Assembly (NCBI RefSeq): GCF_900143025.1
Contig: NZ_FRCT01000008.1
Location: 16,449 to 80,448 of the forward strand
Direction of reading: 5' to 3'
DNA from: Ruminococcus flavefaciens
Lineage (GTDB): Bacteria; Bacillota; Clostridia; Oscillospirales; Ruminococcaceae
Length of the DNA: 64,000 bases
The translations under genes and the position numbers were made by a program. Below are positions 43,627-53,019 of the stretch, piece after piece. The stretch's first letter is position 1; every line of letters begins with the position of its first letter. Under the pieces are notes generated by a model. That model was not told the DNA's origin. It saw only the letters and a list, made by a program, of their open reading frames with translations, and made no database searches.

Positions 43627-45417
43627 TCAAGCCTTGACCTCAGATGCACCGAGTCTGCGGAAATACTCCTCAGCATACTCTCTGTACTCGTTTCTGAATC
43701 CCTCGTCATTCTCCTTAACATCGTGGAGATATGCGTGGATATTGGTCTTTTCGTCTGTCTCGATAAGACAGCCTGCTATATTCGAGCAATGGTCGGAAAT
43801 ACGCTCCAGATTAGTAAGAACGTCCTGGAAGATATATCCCAGCTCAACTGTACATTCGTCGTTCTGGAGTCTGCGGATATGTCTGTTTTTAAGCTCTGTG
43901 CTCAGATTATCCACTACCTCTTCGAGCGGCTCGACCTTATGTGCGATAGCGAGGTCGTTATTCTCATACGAATCGAATGCCTTGTTTACGTTCTCCGTGA
44001 TAGCGTCAGTGATAACGATTATCTCGTTTATGCACTCCTCTGAGAAGTTTATGCCCTTTTCGTGCATTTCCTGTGCCGACTCGACAAGGTTTACAGCGTG
44101 GTCGGAAATACGCTCAAAGTTGCCGACGCAATGCATCATCTTCGATACGCTTCGGCTGTCTGCGCCCGTAACACTGCTCTTCGCTATCTTTATCAGGTAG
44201 CTGTTTATCTTATCCTCAAAGCCGTCGATTATATCCTCGTTCTCGATAACAGTCTCGCAAGCCTCACCGTCATAGTTCACAAGGAGCTTCAATGCCATGA
44301 TGATAGTCTCTCTTGTAAGCTCTGCCATCTGTGATGTTGCTGATAAGCAGGTGTGAACAGCTACAGCAGGAGTCTTGAGAAGGATATCGTCCAGACCTGT
44401 GATCGTTTTTTTTGAACTTACCTGTTCTACGCTATCATCCTTTATTATTATCTTAGAAAGCTTTACAATATGTTTTGAGAACGGTAAAAGAATAATTGTT
44501 GTTGCTATATTGAATATAGAGTGCATAACTGCTATTCCGACAAAACCAACGGTCTTATCAAATATACTAAGCTGAATAACACTTTCAAGTATCATTGATA
44601 TCGGAAGAAGTATAAGTGTTCCGAGGATCTTTATCAATATGTGTATACAAGCAACTCTCTTCGCATTTTTATTTACTCCGATACTCGAAATAAGCGCTGT
44701 AACACAAGTACCGATATTAAGTCCCATGATTATCGGAAGCGCCATACCATATGTCAGAGCGCCTGTCTGTGAAAATGCCTGTAATATTCCGACAGAGGCT
44801 GCGGAGCTCTGGATTATTCCTGTAAAGCCTGCTCCGACCAGTACGCCGAGGATAGGATTCTTAAATGCCGTGAGGATAGTCTGGAACTTAGGCGAATCTG
44901 CAAGCGGCGATACTGCATCTGACATAAATGTCATTCCTGTCATTATAATGGCAAAACCTACAAGGATACGTCCTACGTCTTTTTTCTTGTTTTTCTTCGC
45001 CGCCATTATCATTATAACACCGATAAGTGCAACTAAAGGTGCAAATGACGATGGTTTAAGCATTTTGATAAATGGATTTTTTCCGTCAACACCTGCAAGA
45101 CTAAGTATCCATGCAGTAAGCGTTGTTCCTATATCAGAACCAAAGCAGACACCGATAGTCTGTTCAAGATTCATGATACCCGAGTTTACAAATCCCACAA
45201 GCATAACTGTCATTGCTGATGACGACTGTATCGCAATAGTTATACCCATTCCAAGCAGCAATGCTTTAAGCTTATTCTCGGTCATTTTTTTCAGTGCGAC
45301 TTCAAGCTTGCCGCCCGTAAGTTTTTCGAGTCCCGTAGACATTACTTTCATTCCGTAAAGGAAGAAGGCAAGTCCGCCGAGGAGTGTGAAGATATTGAAT
45401 ATTGAAAATTCTTCCAT
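43627..45417 (-). CDS. Na/Pi cotransporter family protein with PhoU-like tail
   Basis: 596 residues. The membrane part (about 1-330) has two inverted family repeats with QSSS/QSSA motifs (ITIAIQSSSAMTVMLVGFVNSG and IIQSSAASVGILQAFS). The C-terminal 200 residues form PhoU-like helices (MMHCVGNFERISDHAVNLVESAQEMHEKG and LGYIFQDVLTNLERISDHCSNIAGCLIE). It probably takes up phosphate with sodium, with the tail as a regulatory domain. It is monocistronic. Confidence 0.9.
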   Translation of the reverse strand: MEEFSIFNIFTLLGGLAFFLYGMKVMSTGLEKLTGGKLEVALKKMTENKLKALLLGMGITIAIQSSSAMTVMLVGFVNSGIMNLEQTIGVCFGSDIGTTLTAWILSLAGVDGKNPFIKMLKPSSFAPLVALIGVIMIMAAKKNKKKDVGRILVGFAIIMTGMTFMSDAVSPLADSPKFQTILTAFKNPILGVLVGAGFTGIIQSSAASVGILQAFSQTGALTYGMALPIIMGLNIGTCVTALISSIGVNKNAKRVACIHILIKILGTLILLPISMILESVIQLSIFDKTVGFVGIAVMHSIFNIATTIILLPFSKHIVKLSKIIIKDDSVEQVSSKKTITGLDDILLKTPAVAVHTCLSATSQMAELTRETIIMALKLLVNYDGEACETVIENEDIIDGFEDKINSYLIKIAKSSVTGADSRSVSKMMHCVGNFERISDHAVNLVESAQEMHEKGINFSEECINEIIVITDAITENVNKAFDSYENNDLAIAHKVEPLEEVVDNLSTELKNRHIRRLQNDECTVELGYIFQDVLTNLERISDHCSNIAGCLIETDEKTNIHAYLHDVKENDEGFRNEYREYAEEYFRRLGASEVKA

Positions 45418-45459
45418 AATTCTCTCCTGTTTCTTTTGCTTTTATTTTGTTCAATTCTT

Positions 45460-45487
45460 ATTATAACAGGAAAGAAGGACAAGTCAA
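45460..45487 (-). promoter_or_regulatory. Promoter of the Na/Pi cotransporter gene
   Basis: Minus strand: TTGACT (45482-45487), 16 bases, TATAAT (45460-45465). Confidence 0.8.
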
Positions 45488-45534
45488 TAACTCCTCCTCT
45501 TTTTTAACGTGAATTTAACATTGCGGATAAAGAA

Positions 45535-45562
45535 AAAGGACTGCTTTACAGCAGTCCTTAAA
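45535..45562 (-). terminator. Terminator after the Wzz-like gene
   Basis: AAGGACTGC/GCAGTCCTT stem with a short loop between A- and T-runs, just past the stop codon at 45565. Confidence 0.82.
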
Positions 45563-45564
45563 TA

Positions 45565-47157
45565 TTACTTTTTCCTGTTTTTCTTGACGTTTTTCTGTGA
45601 GTTCTGAGCTGACTTTTCAGCTTTTTCGGCTTCCTCCTCAACAGCATCAGCTATCTCGTCGAGGTCAAGCTCCTCATCGTCATCGTCGTCATCATTTCCC
45701 GAAGCCGCTGCAGCCTTGCCTCTTTTTTTGTTGTCCTTTGTAAGAGCAGAAACAAAAGCGATACCGATATAGATCATAAAGATAAGAGCTTCAATGATAA
45801 TGATAAGCTTTACAGAGTCCTTTATTGCCTCGCTTATTCCTGCTGCAATAGACTTTGAAGCAGGAACGAGGATATTGTAAGCGTGTGCGAACTGAACGTT
45901 CTCATAATAATCATCAGCAGTTTTCTGTGTAAGATCAACTATCTGGGATACCTTATCGTTAAGTCTCTTGATATCAGCCTCAACCTTATCAATATTTGCC
46001 TTAGAGCTGTTCTTGTTGTTCTTGAGAGCTTCTCTTCTTGACTCAAAGAACTTTATATCCTGTTTTGTCTGAGCAAGGTTTGCTTCAGCTGTACTTTTCT
46101 GTTTGAACAGTGCATCATACTGATCCGAATGAACTGTTGACTGCTTGTCTATATTCTCTCCGAAAAATGTAATTTCGTCCTTCTTATACAGTGCAATAGA
46201 ATCGTTAATGGAAACGATACGATCTGCATATTCGTCCTTATCGCGGTTAAGGTTCTCTATTCTGTAATCATAGTACGCAATAGTTGCGTCCTTGTCCTTT
46301 GTTACGTTGTTTACAGAGATATAGGATGATATTCTGTCAAGGTCGATGCTGTATACAGTCTTTGCATATTCAGAAAGGTCCTTGAAGGTATAGCCTGTAA
46401 TACTTGAACGGAATGCGGTAGTGTCGTCATTTGAAAGTGAAGAAAGGTAGTTTCTTACTGTTCTGAGTGAAGTTCTGAAGAGATCCAGCTGCTGTGCGTA
46501 ATCATAGTCCTCATAGCCCTGTACCTTTACAGCTGCGCCGAGAGCCTCGTTATATCCGTACTGCTCATAGAATACATCGCTGTAGCATTTAAGGATAGTA
46601 TTGAGGATATCAACGCCCTCAGTCCTGTCAAAGCCGGCTGCACCGAAATCGAAATAAGCAGCAAACTGTGTAGGATAATATGTAACATCGAGCATAGCCT
46701 GAGCTGCTGCAAGATTTCCGCTTGAAGCATTCTCCATTATGTTCTTGTAGGTAGTAAGTCTCTCATAAGCGTCCTCAGGTATCTTTGAGTCAAATGAGAT
46801 ATTAGCTCTTACGTTTTCGATATATTTAAGGTCAATACCGAGCTGTGTAAGTGCTCTCTCTATTACAAGAGGGTCTTTTATCGAATTGATATCAAACTTT
46901 CGTCCCGCAGGATCGAGCCCCTTTTCAATTCCGCTGTAAGAAAAGCTTACAAGTGCTCTTGCAGGATTTTTTCTTGAAAAAGTCTTTATTGCCGAGAACA
47001 CAAAAGCAATTATACCTGCCATTATAGCTATTACCAGCCATAAAGCAAGAAATCTTTTCAGCTGTTTCATTATAGAAGATACAGAAATGATGACTTCGTC
47101 CTTATCATCTTGATTTTTGATAGTAACATTGAGATTGCGCTCATTATTCTTAGCCAT
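45565..47157 (-). CDS. Wzz-like polysaccharide co-polymerase family protein (putative)
   Basis: 530 residues. One N-terminal span (about 35-57) and one C-terminal span (about 455-480) bracket about 390 extracytoplasmic residues that are helical and partly coiled coil (for example 320-420, KQKSTAEANLAQTKQDIKFFESRREALKNN). This is the layout of chain-length determinant proteins, but there is no Pro-rich Wzz motif that I can name, so the call is by topology. The cytoplasmic tail is unusual: a run of Asp/Glu, then Ala/Glu/Lys and a basic end. Confidence 0.55.
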   Translation of the reverse strand: MAKNNERNLNVTIKNQDDKDEVIISVSSIMKQLKRFLALWLVIAIMAGIIAFVFSAIKTFSRKNPARALVSFSYSGIEKGLDPAGRKFDINSIKDPLVIERALTQLGIDLKYIENVRANISFDSKIPEDAYERLTTYKNIMENASSGNLAAAQAMLDVTYYPTQFAAYFDFGAAGFDRTEGVDILNTILKCYSDVFYEQYGYNEALGAAVKVQGYEDYDYAQQLDLFRTSLRTVRNYLSSLSNDDTTAFRSSITGYTFKDLSEYAKTVYSIDLDRISSYISVNNVTKDKDATIAYYDYRIENLNRDKDEYADRIVSINDSIALYKKDEITFFGENIDKQSTVHSDQYDALFKQKSTAEANLAQTKQDIKFFESRREALKNNKNSSKANIDKVEADIKRLNDKVSQIVDLTQKTADDYYENVQFAHAYNILVPASKSIAAGISEAIKDSVKLIIIIEALIFMIYIGIAFVSALTKDNKKRGKAAAASGNDDDDDDEELDLDEIADAVEEEAEKAEKSAQNSQKNVKKNRKK

Positions 47158-47214
47158 TTTGACCTCCGATTAATTACCTATACTTATTTTTTGGCATAAC
47201 ACGCCGTAATAATC

Positions 47215-47243
47215 ATTATATCACCAAAAAAAACTCCCGTCAA
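47215..47243 (-). promoter_or_regulatory. Promoter of the Wzz-like gene
   Basis: Minus strand: TTGACG (47238-47243), 17 bases including a T-run, TATAAT (47215-47220). Confidence 0.75.
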
Positions 47244-47290
47244 TAGCTTTGTGAAATTTCCGACATCTTCATCATAATATATTTTTTTGA

Positions 47291-47340
47291 TAGCATAAAA
47301 AAGCGACCCCGCCATTTTATACAGGGTCGCCGTTATGCTA
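47291..47340 (-). terminator. Terminator of glmM
   Basis: Inner stem GCGACCC/GGGTCGC, with outer arms TAGCATAA/TTATGCTA and a T-run on the minus strand. Confidence 0.82.
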
Positions 47341-47351
47341 TACTTATCCTA

Positions 47352-48737
47352 TCAGACTGTATGTCCCTTAGCCTTTATAACAGAAACAACTCTATCCACG
47401 CACTTTCTGCATACAGACTCGTCCTGTGCCTCTACCATTACTCTTACAAGAGGCTCTGTACCGCTCTCACGTACAAGTATTCTTCCTGCATCGCCAAGCT
47501 CTGCGGCTACCTTGTCCACCTCTGCGCGTACATCAGGGTCAGCCTGTGCAGCAGCCTTGTCCTTAACCTTTACGTTTTCAAGCACCTGAGGATATACTGT
47601 GAACGGAGCAGCAAGCTCGCTGAGCTTCTTCTCACGGGACATGATAACCTGCATTATCTTCAGGCTTGTGAGTATGCCGTCACCTGTGGAAGCATACTTC
47701 GAGAAGATGATGTGTCCCGACTGCTCACCGCCGATACAGCAGTTATTCTCCTTCATATACTCATATACATACTTATCGCCTACAGCAGTCTTTGCATAGT
47801 TGATGCCTATCTCGTCAAAGGCTCTGTAGAGTCCGAAGTTTGACATAACAGTAGTAACAACGGTATTGTTTATGAGCTTTCCGCGCTCCTTCATATATCT
47901 TCCGTAGATATAGAGAATATGGTCACCTGTGATGACATTGCCCTTTTCGTCAACGCAAAGACAGCGGTCAGCGTCACCGTCATAGGCAAAGCCTGCGTCG
48001 AGACCGTTCTCTACTACGAATTTCTGGAGTCCCTCAATATGTGTCGAGCCTGCGTTATTGTTGATATTCACGCCTGTAGGCTCTGCATTTATTACGTATG
48101 TCTCTGCGCCGAGAGCATCAAATACTGATTTTGCAATATTCCATGCTGAACCGTTTGCGCAGTCAAGACCTATCTTCATACCTCTGAATGAGTACATTCC
48201 GAGAGAGATAAGGTATCCGAGATAGCGGTTTCTGCCCGAAACATAGTCAACGCTCTTGCCTATCTTATCACCGTGAGCAAAGGGTATCTCCTTCCACTCC
48301 TGACCAAAGGCATTGAGCTTTCCGTCAAGGTAAGCCTCGACCAGTTCTATAACGGTATCCTCCATCTTTTCGCCCTGACCGTTGATGAGCTTTATTCCGT
48401 TGTCATAATAAGGATTATGGCTTGCGGATATCATGATTCCGCAGTCAAAGCTGTCAACTCTTGATATATAAGCTACAGAAGGTGTTGTGGTAACATGAAG
48501 AAGGTATGCGTCAGCACCCGAAGCAGTAAGTCCGCCTACCAGTGAATACTCAAACATATAGCTTGAGCGGCGTGTGTCCTTGCCGATAACTATGCGCGGA
48601 GCCTCGTCAGAGCCGTTCCTTCTTTTGAGTTCACCATAATACCAGCCGAGAAAGCGTCCCACCTTGTAAGCGTGGTCAGCAGTAAGATTTTCATTTGCAG
48701 TTCCTCTGAAGCCGTCAGTTCCAAAATATTTACCCAC
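47352..48737 (-). CDS. glmM: Phosphoglucosamine mutase
   Basis: 461 residues, full length. YFGTDGFRGTAN at the N-terminus, phosphoserine loop MISASHNPYYDNG, metal loop DGDADRC, sugar loop GGEQSGHI and phosphate-binding RESGTEPLVRVMVE. It interconverts GlcN-6-P and GlcN-1-P for UDP-GlcNAc, feeding peptidoglycan and surface glycans. It is a single gene with promoter and terminator. Confidence 0.94.
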   Translation of the reverse strand: MGKYFGTDGFRGTANENLTADHAYKVGRFLGWYYGELKRRNGSDEAPRIVIGKDTRRSSYMFEYSLVGGLTASGADAYLLHVTTTPSVAYISRVDSFDCGIMISASHNPYYDNGIKLINGQGEKMEDTVIELVEAYLDGKLNAFGQEWKEIPFAHGDKIGKSVDYVSGRNRYLGYLISLGMYSFRGMKIGLDCANGSAWNIAKSVFDALGAETYVINAEPTGVNINNNAGSTHIEGLQKFVVENGLDAGFAYDGDADRCLCVDEKGNVITGDHILYIYGRYMKERGKLINNTVVTTVMSNFGLYRAFDEIGINYAKTAVGDKYVYEYMKENNCCIGGEQSGHIIFSKYASTGDGILTSLKIMQVIMSREKKLSELAAPFTVYPQVLENVKVKDKAAAQADPDVRAEVDKVAAELGDAGRILVRESGTEPLVRVMVEAQDESVCRKCVDRVVSVIKAKGHTV

Positions 48738-48810
48738 TATTAACTATCTCCTTAAATAAAATATTATAATGTATGGATTAAAAATCCTTTCACAGACCCA
48801 TAGCATTCAA

Positions 48811-48839
48811 ATTATAGCACTTTATAATATGCAAGTCAA
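48811..48839 (-). promoter_or_regulatory. glmM promoter
   Basis: Minus strand: TTGACT (48834-48839), 17 bases, TATAAT (48811-48816). The leader is about 65 bases; no glmS-type ribozyme is seen. The rest of the 382-base gap before the YfhO gene (48840-49020) is AT-rich and shows nothing else I recognise. Confidence 0.85.
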
Positions 48840-49027
48840 TGCCCTGAAAGAAATTTTACAAAACAGAACAACACTCCTGCTCATTTTTGTTAAAATTTCA
48901 CACTGACAATGCATATCAAAGCCGTTATTAATTAGACGTATCAAAAGCGGATTTCTCTCAGTATTTTAATGTAGAAATTTTCGCGGAAAAATATAATTTC
49001 TTTTATGTCGGCAAGATAAATTTTCTA

Positions 49028-49056
49028 TTGCAAAGTGAAAAGTTTTGTAGTATAAT
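49028..49056 (+). promoter_or_regulatory. Promoter of the YfhO gene
   Basis: TTGCAA (49028-49033), 17 bases, TATAAT (49051-49056). Confidence 0.82.
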
Positions 49057-49119
49057 AAAAAATAGTATTATAATCGGGTATTATGGCTTTTACCGCCCGA
49101 AACAAAAGGAGGAACAAAA

Positions 49120-52100
49120 TTGGCTAAGTCAACAGCTACGGGAACAAAGACAGCTTCGTCCGCTTCCCGCAACAAGATCGGCAGCACAAGACCTGCAATT
49201 ACTGCCGCAGACATCATAGCCGAAAAAAAGGGACAGAAGTTCAAGCCGCTTTACTATGTCATTGCTTTTCTTGTACCTTTTCTTCTGACATTCGTGTCAT
49301 ATATCTGCTTTGATGTTTACCCATTCGGCGAACGTTCAGTGCTGACGCTCGACCTTAACGGACAGTACATCTACTACTTTGAAGCACTAAGAGATGCTTT
49401 CTGGGGTGACGGAAGTATTTTCTACAACTGGAGCAGAAACCTTTCGGGCGGCTTCATGGGTATCATAGGATACTACCTTGCAAGCCCCTTTACTCTCATT
49501 GTTATGATCCTTCCGAGGAAAATGATACTCGAAAGCGTTATGATAATGCAGATGACAAAGGTCGGTGCGGCAGGTCTCACATTCTGCATCTACGCACAGA
49601 AATCAAAGAGACTCAGACCTCTCCAGTCTGTAATGTTCTCGACAATGTATTCCATGATGGCATACGTTGTTATCCAGCTCATCGACCCTATGTGGATCGA
49701 CGGACCGATATTCCTGCCGCTTATAATCCTCGGTGTGGAATACCTTATTGATGACGGCAGAAAGCTGAATTACATCATACCCACAGCCATAATGTTCGTG
49801 GCTAACTTCTATATCGGCTTTATGATAGCCATATTCATCGCCATTTACTTCGTTTTCTACCTGTTCTTCGGGACTAAGCGGAAATTCAAGAGCATAGAGG
49901 AATACGCCAAGACCATAGGTCTTATGATCGTTTCCACCGTGGTAGTAGTGCTTTGCAGTACGTTTATGATACTGCCCGTCTACAACGCTCTTGCACTCGG
50001 TAAGTTTGATTTCTCTGTACCTGATTACAGCTACAAAGCTATGTTCAATCCTATCGAGCTCGTTCCTTGTCTGCTGCCGAACCAGTACTACTCGGTAAAC
50101 GTTGACGAGGGAACACGCTTCTACGGAAGACCCGAGATATACTGCGGTGTACTCACATTCGTGCTCCTGCCTCTGTTCTTTATGAACAGGAAGATAAAGA
50201 CAAACAACAAGATAGGCTACGGTCTTATGACCTTTACCCTTGCATTCAGTATGTATGTAAAGCCTATCAATATGTTGTGGCACGGCGGTCAGGATCCTAA
50301 CTGGCTCCCATACAGATACTCATTCCTGCTCTCATTCGTTCTTGTATCAATGGCAGCAGAAGTATTCTCAAATCTTGACGGCTATAAGCTCTCACCGCTG
50401 AGCGCAGGCTCGTCGGCAGCAGTTATCGGCATACTTACGGCCATATTCTGCAAGATGATGAAGAGCTTCAACTACAACGAGAGCAAGTACAAATACGTTG
50501 CTATACTCCCATATACAGACAAAATGGAGCGCGGCTCGGAAAACTGGGAGGAGATATGGCTCGGCACTATAGCCTTCGGTCTCATACTCGGAGCTATATA
50601 CCTTGTAGGCGTATACCTCTACAGCCATTCAAAGACATTAAAGGCTAAAAACGCTATATCCGTTGTAATGGCTCTCCTCATATTCTTTGAGACAGGCTAT
50701 AACTGCTACGACTCATTCAGAAAGATATTCAAGGAGGTCGGAAACTCCGACAAGAGCACATACACCGAGATACTTTCCGCTCCTGATGTGGTAAAGGAAC
50801 TCGAAAAACGCGACAGCGGCTTCTACCGTGCAGAAAAGACCTACTCACGTATGGTAAACGACGACCTTGCCTACGGTCTCAAGGGTATCTCACACTCCAG
50901 CTCGGTAATGAACGCAAGAGCTATCAACTTCATCGAAACTATGGGTTACTTCACTCAGAGCTTCGAGTCAAAATATGAGGGCTGCAACCCTGTTGCCGAC
51001 TCTATCCTCGGCTTCAAGTATATCCTTGATGACCCTGCAAGAAACTACGGCAACACACAGATGCTGGATCATTCCTACGTCCATCGTTACACTTTCTCAT
51101 ACAAGAAGGACAAGGATGTCCCTGCATCAGTAGATATCTATGAAAATCCAAATGCGCTGAACATCGGTTATATGGCTAACGACGACATTCTGAACCTCTC
51201 AGGTCTCGGCAATGACAATCCGTTCAACAGCCTTAACAACTTCCTCAGCTCAATGACAGGAAATACTCTTGATTACTCAGCTATTCCGATAGTTCCCAAG
51301 CAGTATTATGTTCCTTTCGATTATACCGTAAATTACGATGATACAAAGGTATATCTCCACGATTACAATAACAACGGCACTCTCCACGACTGCTACGAAG
51401 CATTCGCAGGCGTTGACGACGCTGTTGTAAACGTTGACGTTACTGTTCCAAAGACAGGCGACATCTATATGCACCTCGGCTCTGAAATGAGAAAGACCTG
51501 TAACGTTTGGGTCGCTGTAAAGGGCGAGGACGGCGTATACAGAGGACAGAAGACGGGTACTGAAGCATACGACGGCTACGGCTCATACTTCACTACCAAC
51601 TCTTCACCTATCGTAAGAATGGGTCCGTTCAATGAAGGCGACGAGGTCGAGATAAGACTTACTATACCGCCAACAGACGGCAGATACACAGGCAGCAACG
51701 AATACATCATGGTAAGAAAGAACCAGGGCTTCAACTTCTATTACCTTGATGAAGAGGCTTTCACCGAGGATATCAACAAGCTCAAGGAGCGTCAGTGGAA
51801 CCTTGATATGAGCAAGACCACAGACCGCTACCTCGTAGGTGATGTTGATGCTCAGGAGGGCGAGATCCTCATGACAACCATTCCTTACGAGCCGGGCTGG
51901 GATATAAAGATCGACGGAAAGTCTGTTGACAGTCTTATCGAAGAATATATACCACAAAATTCAGACAAGCCTACTCTCAAAAACAAGCAGGAAGCTCTGG
52001 GCAAGAACGCAAATGTAACAGGTGAGGTACTGGTTCTGGGTGCTATGATAGGCATACGCCTCCCGGCAGGTCACCATACAGTTTCTATGAAGTACACTCC

Positions 52101-52635
52101 TCCCGGATTTAACCTCGGCATATTCACACTCATACTCGGTATCATCATACTTGTAATGTTCTATATGTATGATAAGAAGCACAACAAGGTCCTCATCGAG
52201 ATGAAGAAGGCTAAGGATATAATCAAGAGCGGTAAGGCTGACGAGTATCTCGCAGAGATAGCTGCTCAGGAGAAGGCTGAAAAGAAGAAGAAAAAGAAGA
52301 AGAACCTGATAAAATCCAAGGGCGCAATCGCCGAAGAGCCGATCAAAAAGGCTGAGGACACCGCCGAGGAGATCAAGGAAAAGAAACCGGCTATATCAGA
52401 CGAAGCATTAAAAGCTATAGAGTCTGCTGTTGACGAAACTGCCGCAGAAATGAAGGAAGCTGAAAAAACAGCTGAAGAGGCAGCCGAAGATATTGAAGAA
52501 GCAGCAGAAGAAACCGCTGAAAAAGTCGAAGAAGCCGTTCAGGATGCAGAGGAGACTGCAAAAACAGCAGATAATACTGTTAAAAAAGCACCTCAGCAGG
52601 CTTCAAATATGAAAAACAAGAAAAAGAAAAAATGA
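49120..52635 (+). CDS. Giant YfhO-family membrane protein
   Basis: 1171 residues with a TTG start, fixed by AAAGGAGG 8-9 bases upstream. Many membrane spans (about 45-520, roughly a dozen), with LTLDLNGQYIYYFEALRDAFWGDGSIFYNWSRNLSGGFMG as the YfhO hallmark after the first span. A large outer domain follows (about 560-985) and one last span near 1000-1020 (LGIFTLILGIIILVMFYMY). YfhO proteins are thought to be GT-C-like enzymes that glycosylate lipoteichoic acid or other surface polymers. The C-terminal 150 residues are cytoplasmic and low in complexity: Lys runs, then Ala/Glu-rich helices, then KNKKKKK. Confidence 0.88.
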   Translation: MAKSTATGTKTASSASRNKIGSTRPAITAADIIAEKKGQKFKPLYYVIAFLVPFLLTFVSYICFDVYPFGERSVLTLDLNGQYIYYFEALRDAFWGDGSIFYNWSRNLSGGFMGIIGYYLASPFTLIVMILPRKMILESVMIMQMTKVGAAGLTFCIYAQKSKRLRPLQSVMFSTMYSMMAYVVIQLIDPMWIDGPIFLPLIILGVEYLIDDGRKLNYIIPTAIMFVANFYIGFMIAIFIAIYFVFYLFFGTKRKFKSIEEYAKTIGLMIVSTVVVVLCSTFMILPVYNALALGKFDFSVPDYSYKAMFNPIELVPCLLPNQYYSVNVDEGTRFYGRPEIYCGVLTFVLLPLFFMNRKIKTNNKIGYGLMTFTLAFSMYVKPINMLWHGGQDPNWLPYRYSFLLSFVLVSMAAEVFSNLDGYKLSPLSAGSSAAVIGILTAIFCKMMKSFNYNESKYKYVAILPYTDKMERGSENWEEIWLGTIAFGLILGAIYLVGVYLYSHSKTLKAKNAISVVMALLIFFETGYNCYDSFRKIFKEVGNSDKSTYTEILSAPDVVKELEKRDSGFYRAEKTYSRMVNDDLAYGLKGISHSSSVMNARAINFIETMGYFTQSFESKYEGCNPVADSILGFKYILDDPARNYGNTQMLDHSYVHRYTFSYKKDKDVPASVDIYENPNALNIGYMANDDILNLSGLGNDNPFNSLNNFLSSMTGNTLDYSAIPIVPKQYYVPFDYTVNYDDTKVYLHDYNNNGTLHDCYEAFAGVDDAVVNVDVTVPKTGDIYMHLGSEMRKTCNVWVAVKGEDGVYRGQKTGTEAYDGYGSYFTTNSSPIVRMGPFNEGDEVEIRLTIPPTDGRYTGSNEYIMVRKNQGFNFYYLDEEAFTEDINKLKERQWNLDMSKTTDRYLVGDVDAQEGEILMTTIPYEPGWDIKIDGKSVDSLIEEYIPQNSDKPTLKNKQEALGKNANVTGEVLVLGAMIGIRLPAGHHTVSMKYTPPGFNLGIFTLILGIIILVMFYMYDKKHNKVLIEMKKAKDIIKSGKADEYLAEIAAQEKAEKKKKKKKNLIKSKGAIAEEPIKKAEDTAEEIKEKKPAISDEALKAIESAVDETAAEMKEAEKTAEEAAEDIEEAAEETAEKVEEAVQDAEETAKTADNTVKKAPQQASNMKNKKKKK

Positions 52636-52639
52636 TATC

Positions 52640-52670
52640 AAGTCCCCACATCAGTGGGGACTTTCTTTTT
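52640..52670 (+). terminator. Terminator of the YfhO gene
   Basis: AAGTCCCCAC/GTGGGGACTT stem with an ATCA loop, followed by TCTTTTTC. Confidence 0.88.
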
Positions 52671-52751
52671 CTTTAACTAAAACGGTCAAAAATGGCAAAA
52701 TAACAACCTGTTAATTAACAAAATATTTCGTAGTTAATACAATTGTCTCGT

Positions 52752-52882
52752 TATATAACATCTTTTGTTAATTATATAAAATGTTATATCAAAATAAAAA
52801 ATCCGCAACAATCGTTTGACAATATATCGCCTTCCTCTGGACAATTGTGCTAAAATAACAAATCAGAATTCTATATAACATA
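52752..52882. promoter_or_regulatory. Three ATATAACAT motifs upstream of the GH5 gene
   Basis: ATATAACAT at 52753-52761, its exact inverse ATGTTATAT at 52781-52789, and a third copy (TATATAACAT) at about 52872-52881. All lie 25-155 bases upstream of the -35. The paired inverted copies look like an operator. The region 52671-52905 otherwise holds only AT-rich sequence. Confidence 0.4.
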
Positions 52883-52905
52883 ATTTGCATTTTGCACAAA
52901 AACGC

Positions 52906-52934
52906 TTGACTTTATTCTACATATATGCTAAACT
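52906..52934 (+). promoter_or_regulatory. Promoter of the GH5 cellulase gene
   Basis: TTGACT (52906-52911), 17 bases, TAAACT (52929-52934). The leader contains a possible hairpin with arms AATTTGAA (52949-52956) and TTCAAATT (52974-52981). Confidence 0.72.
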
Positions 52935-53019
52935 TTAGATGTAAAGTTAATTTGAAACTCTCTGCACTGGGGCTTCAAATTGTAAACCAAATACCATTTT
53001 ATTTAAGGAGGAAAACATT

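Noticed and set aside
48740..48810. glmS-type ribozyme near glmM
   Set aside because: The glmM leader is about 65 bases with no ribozyme core, and the gene is glmM, not glmS.
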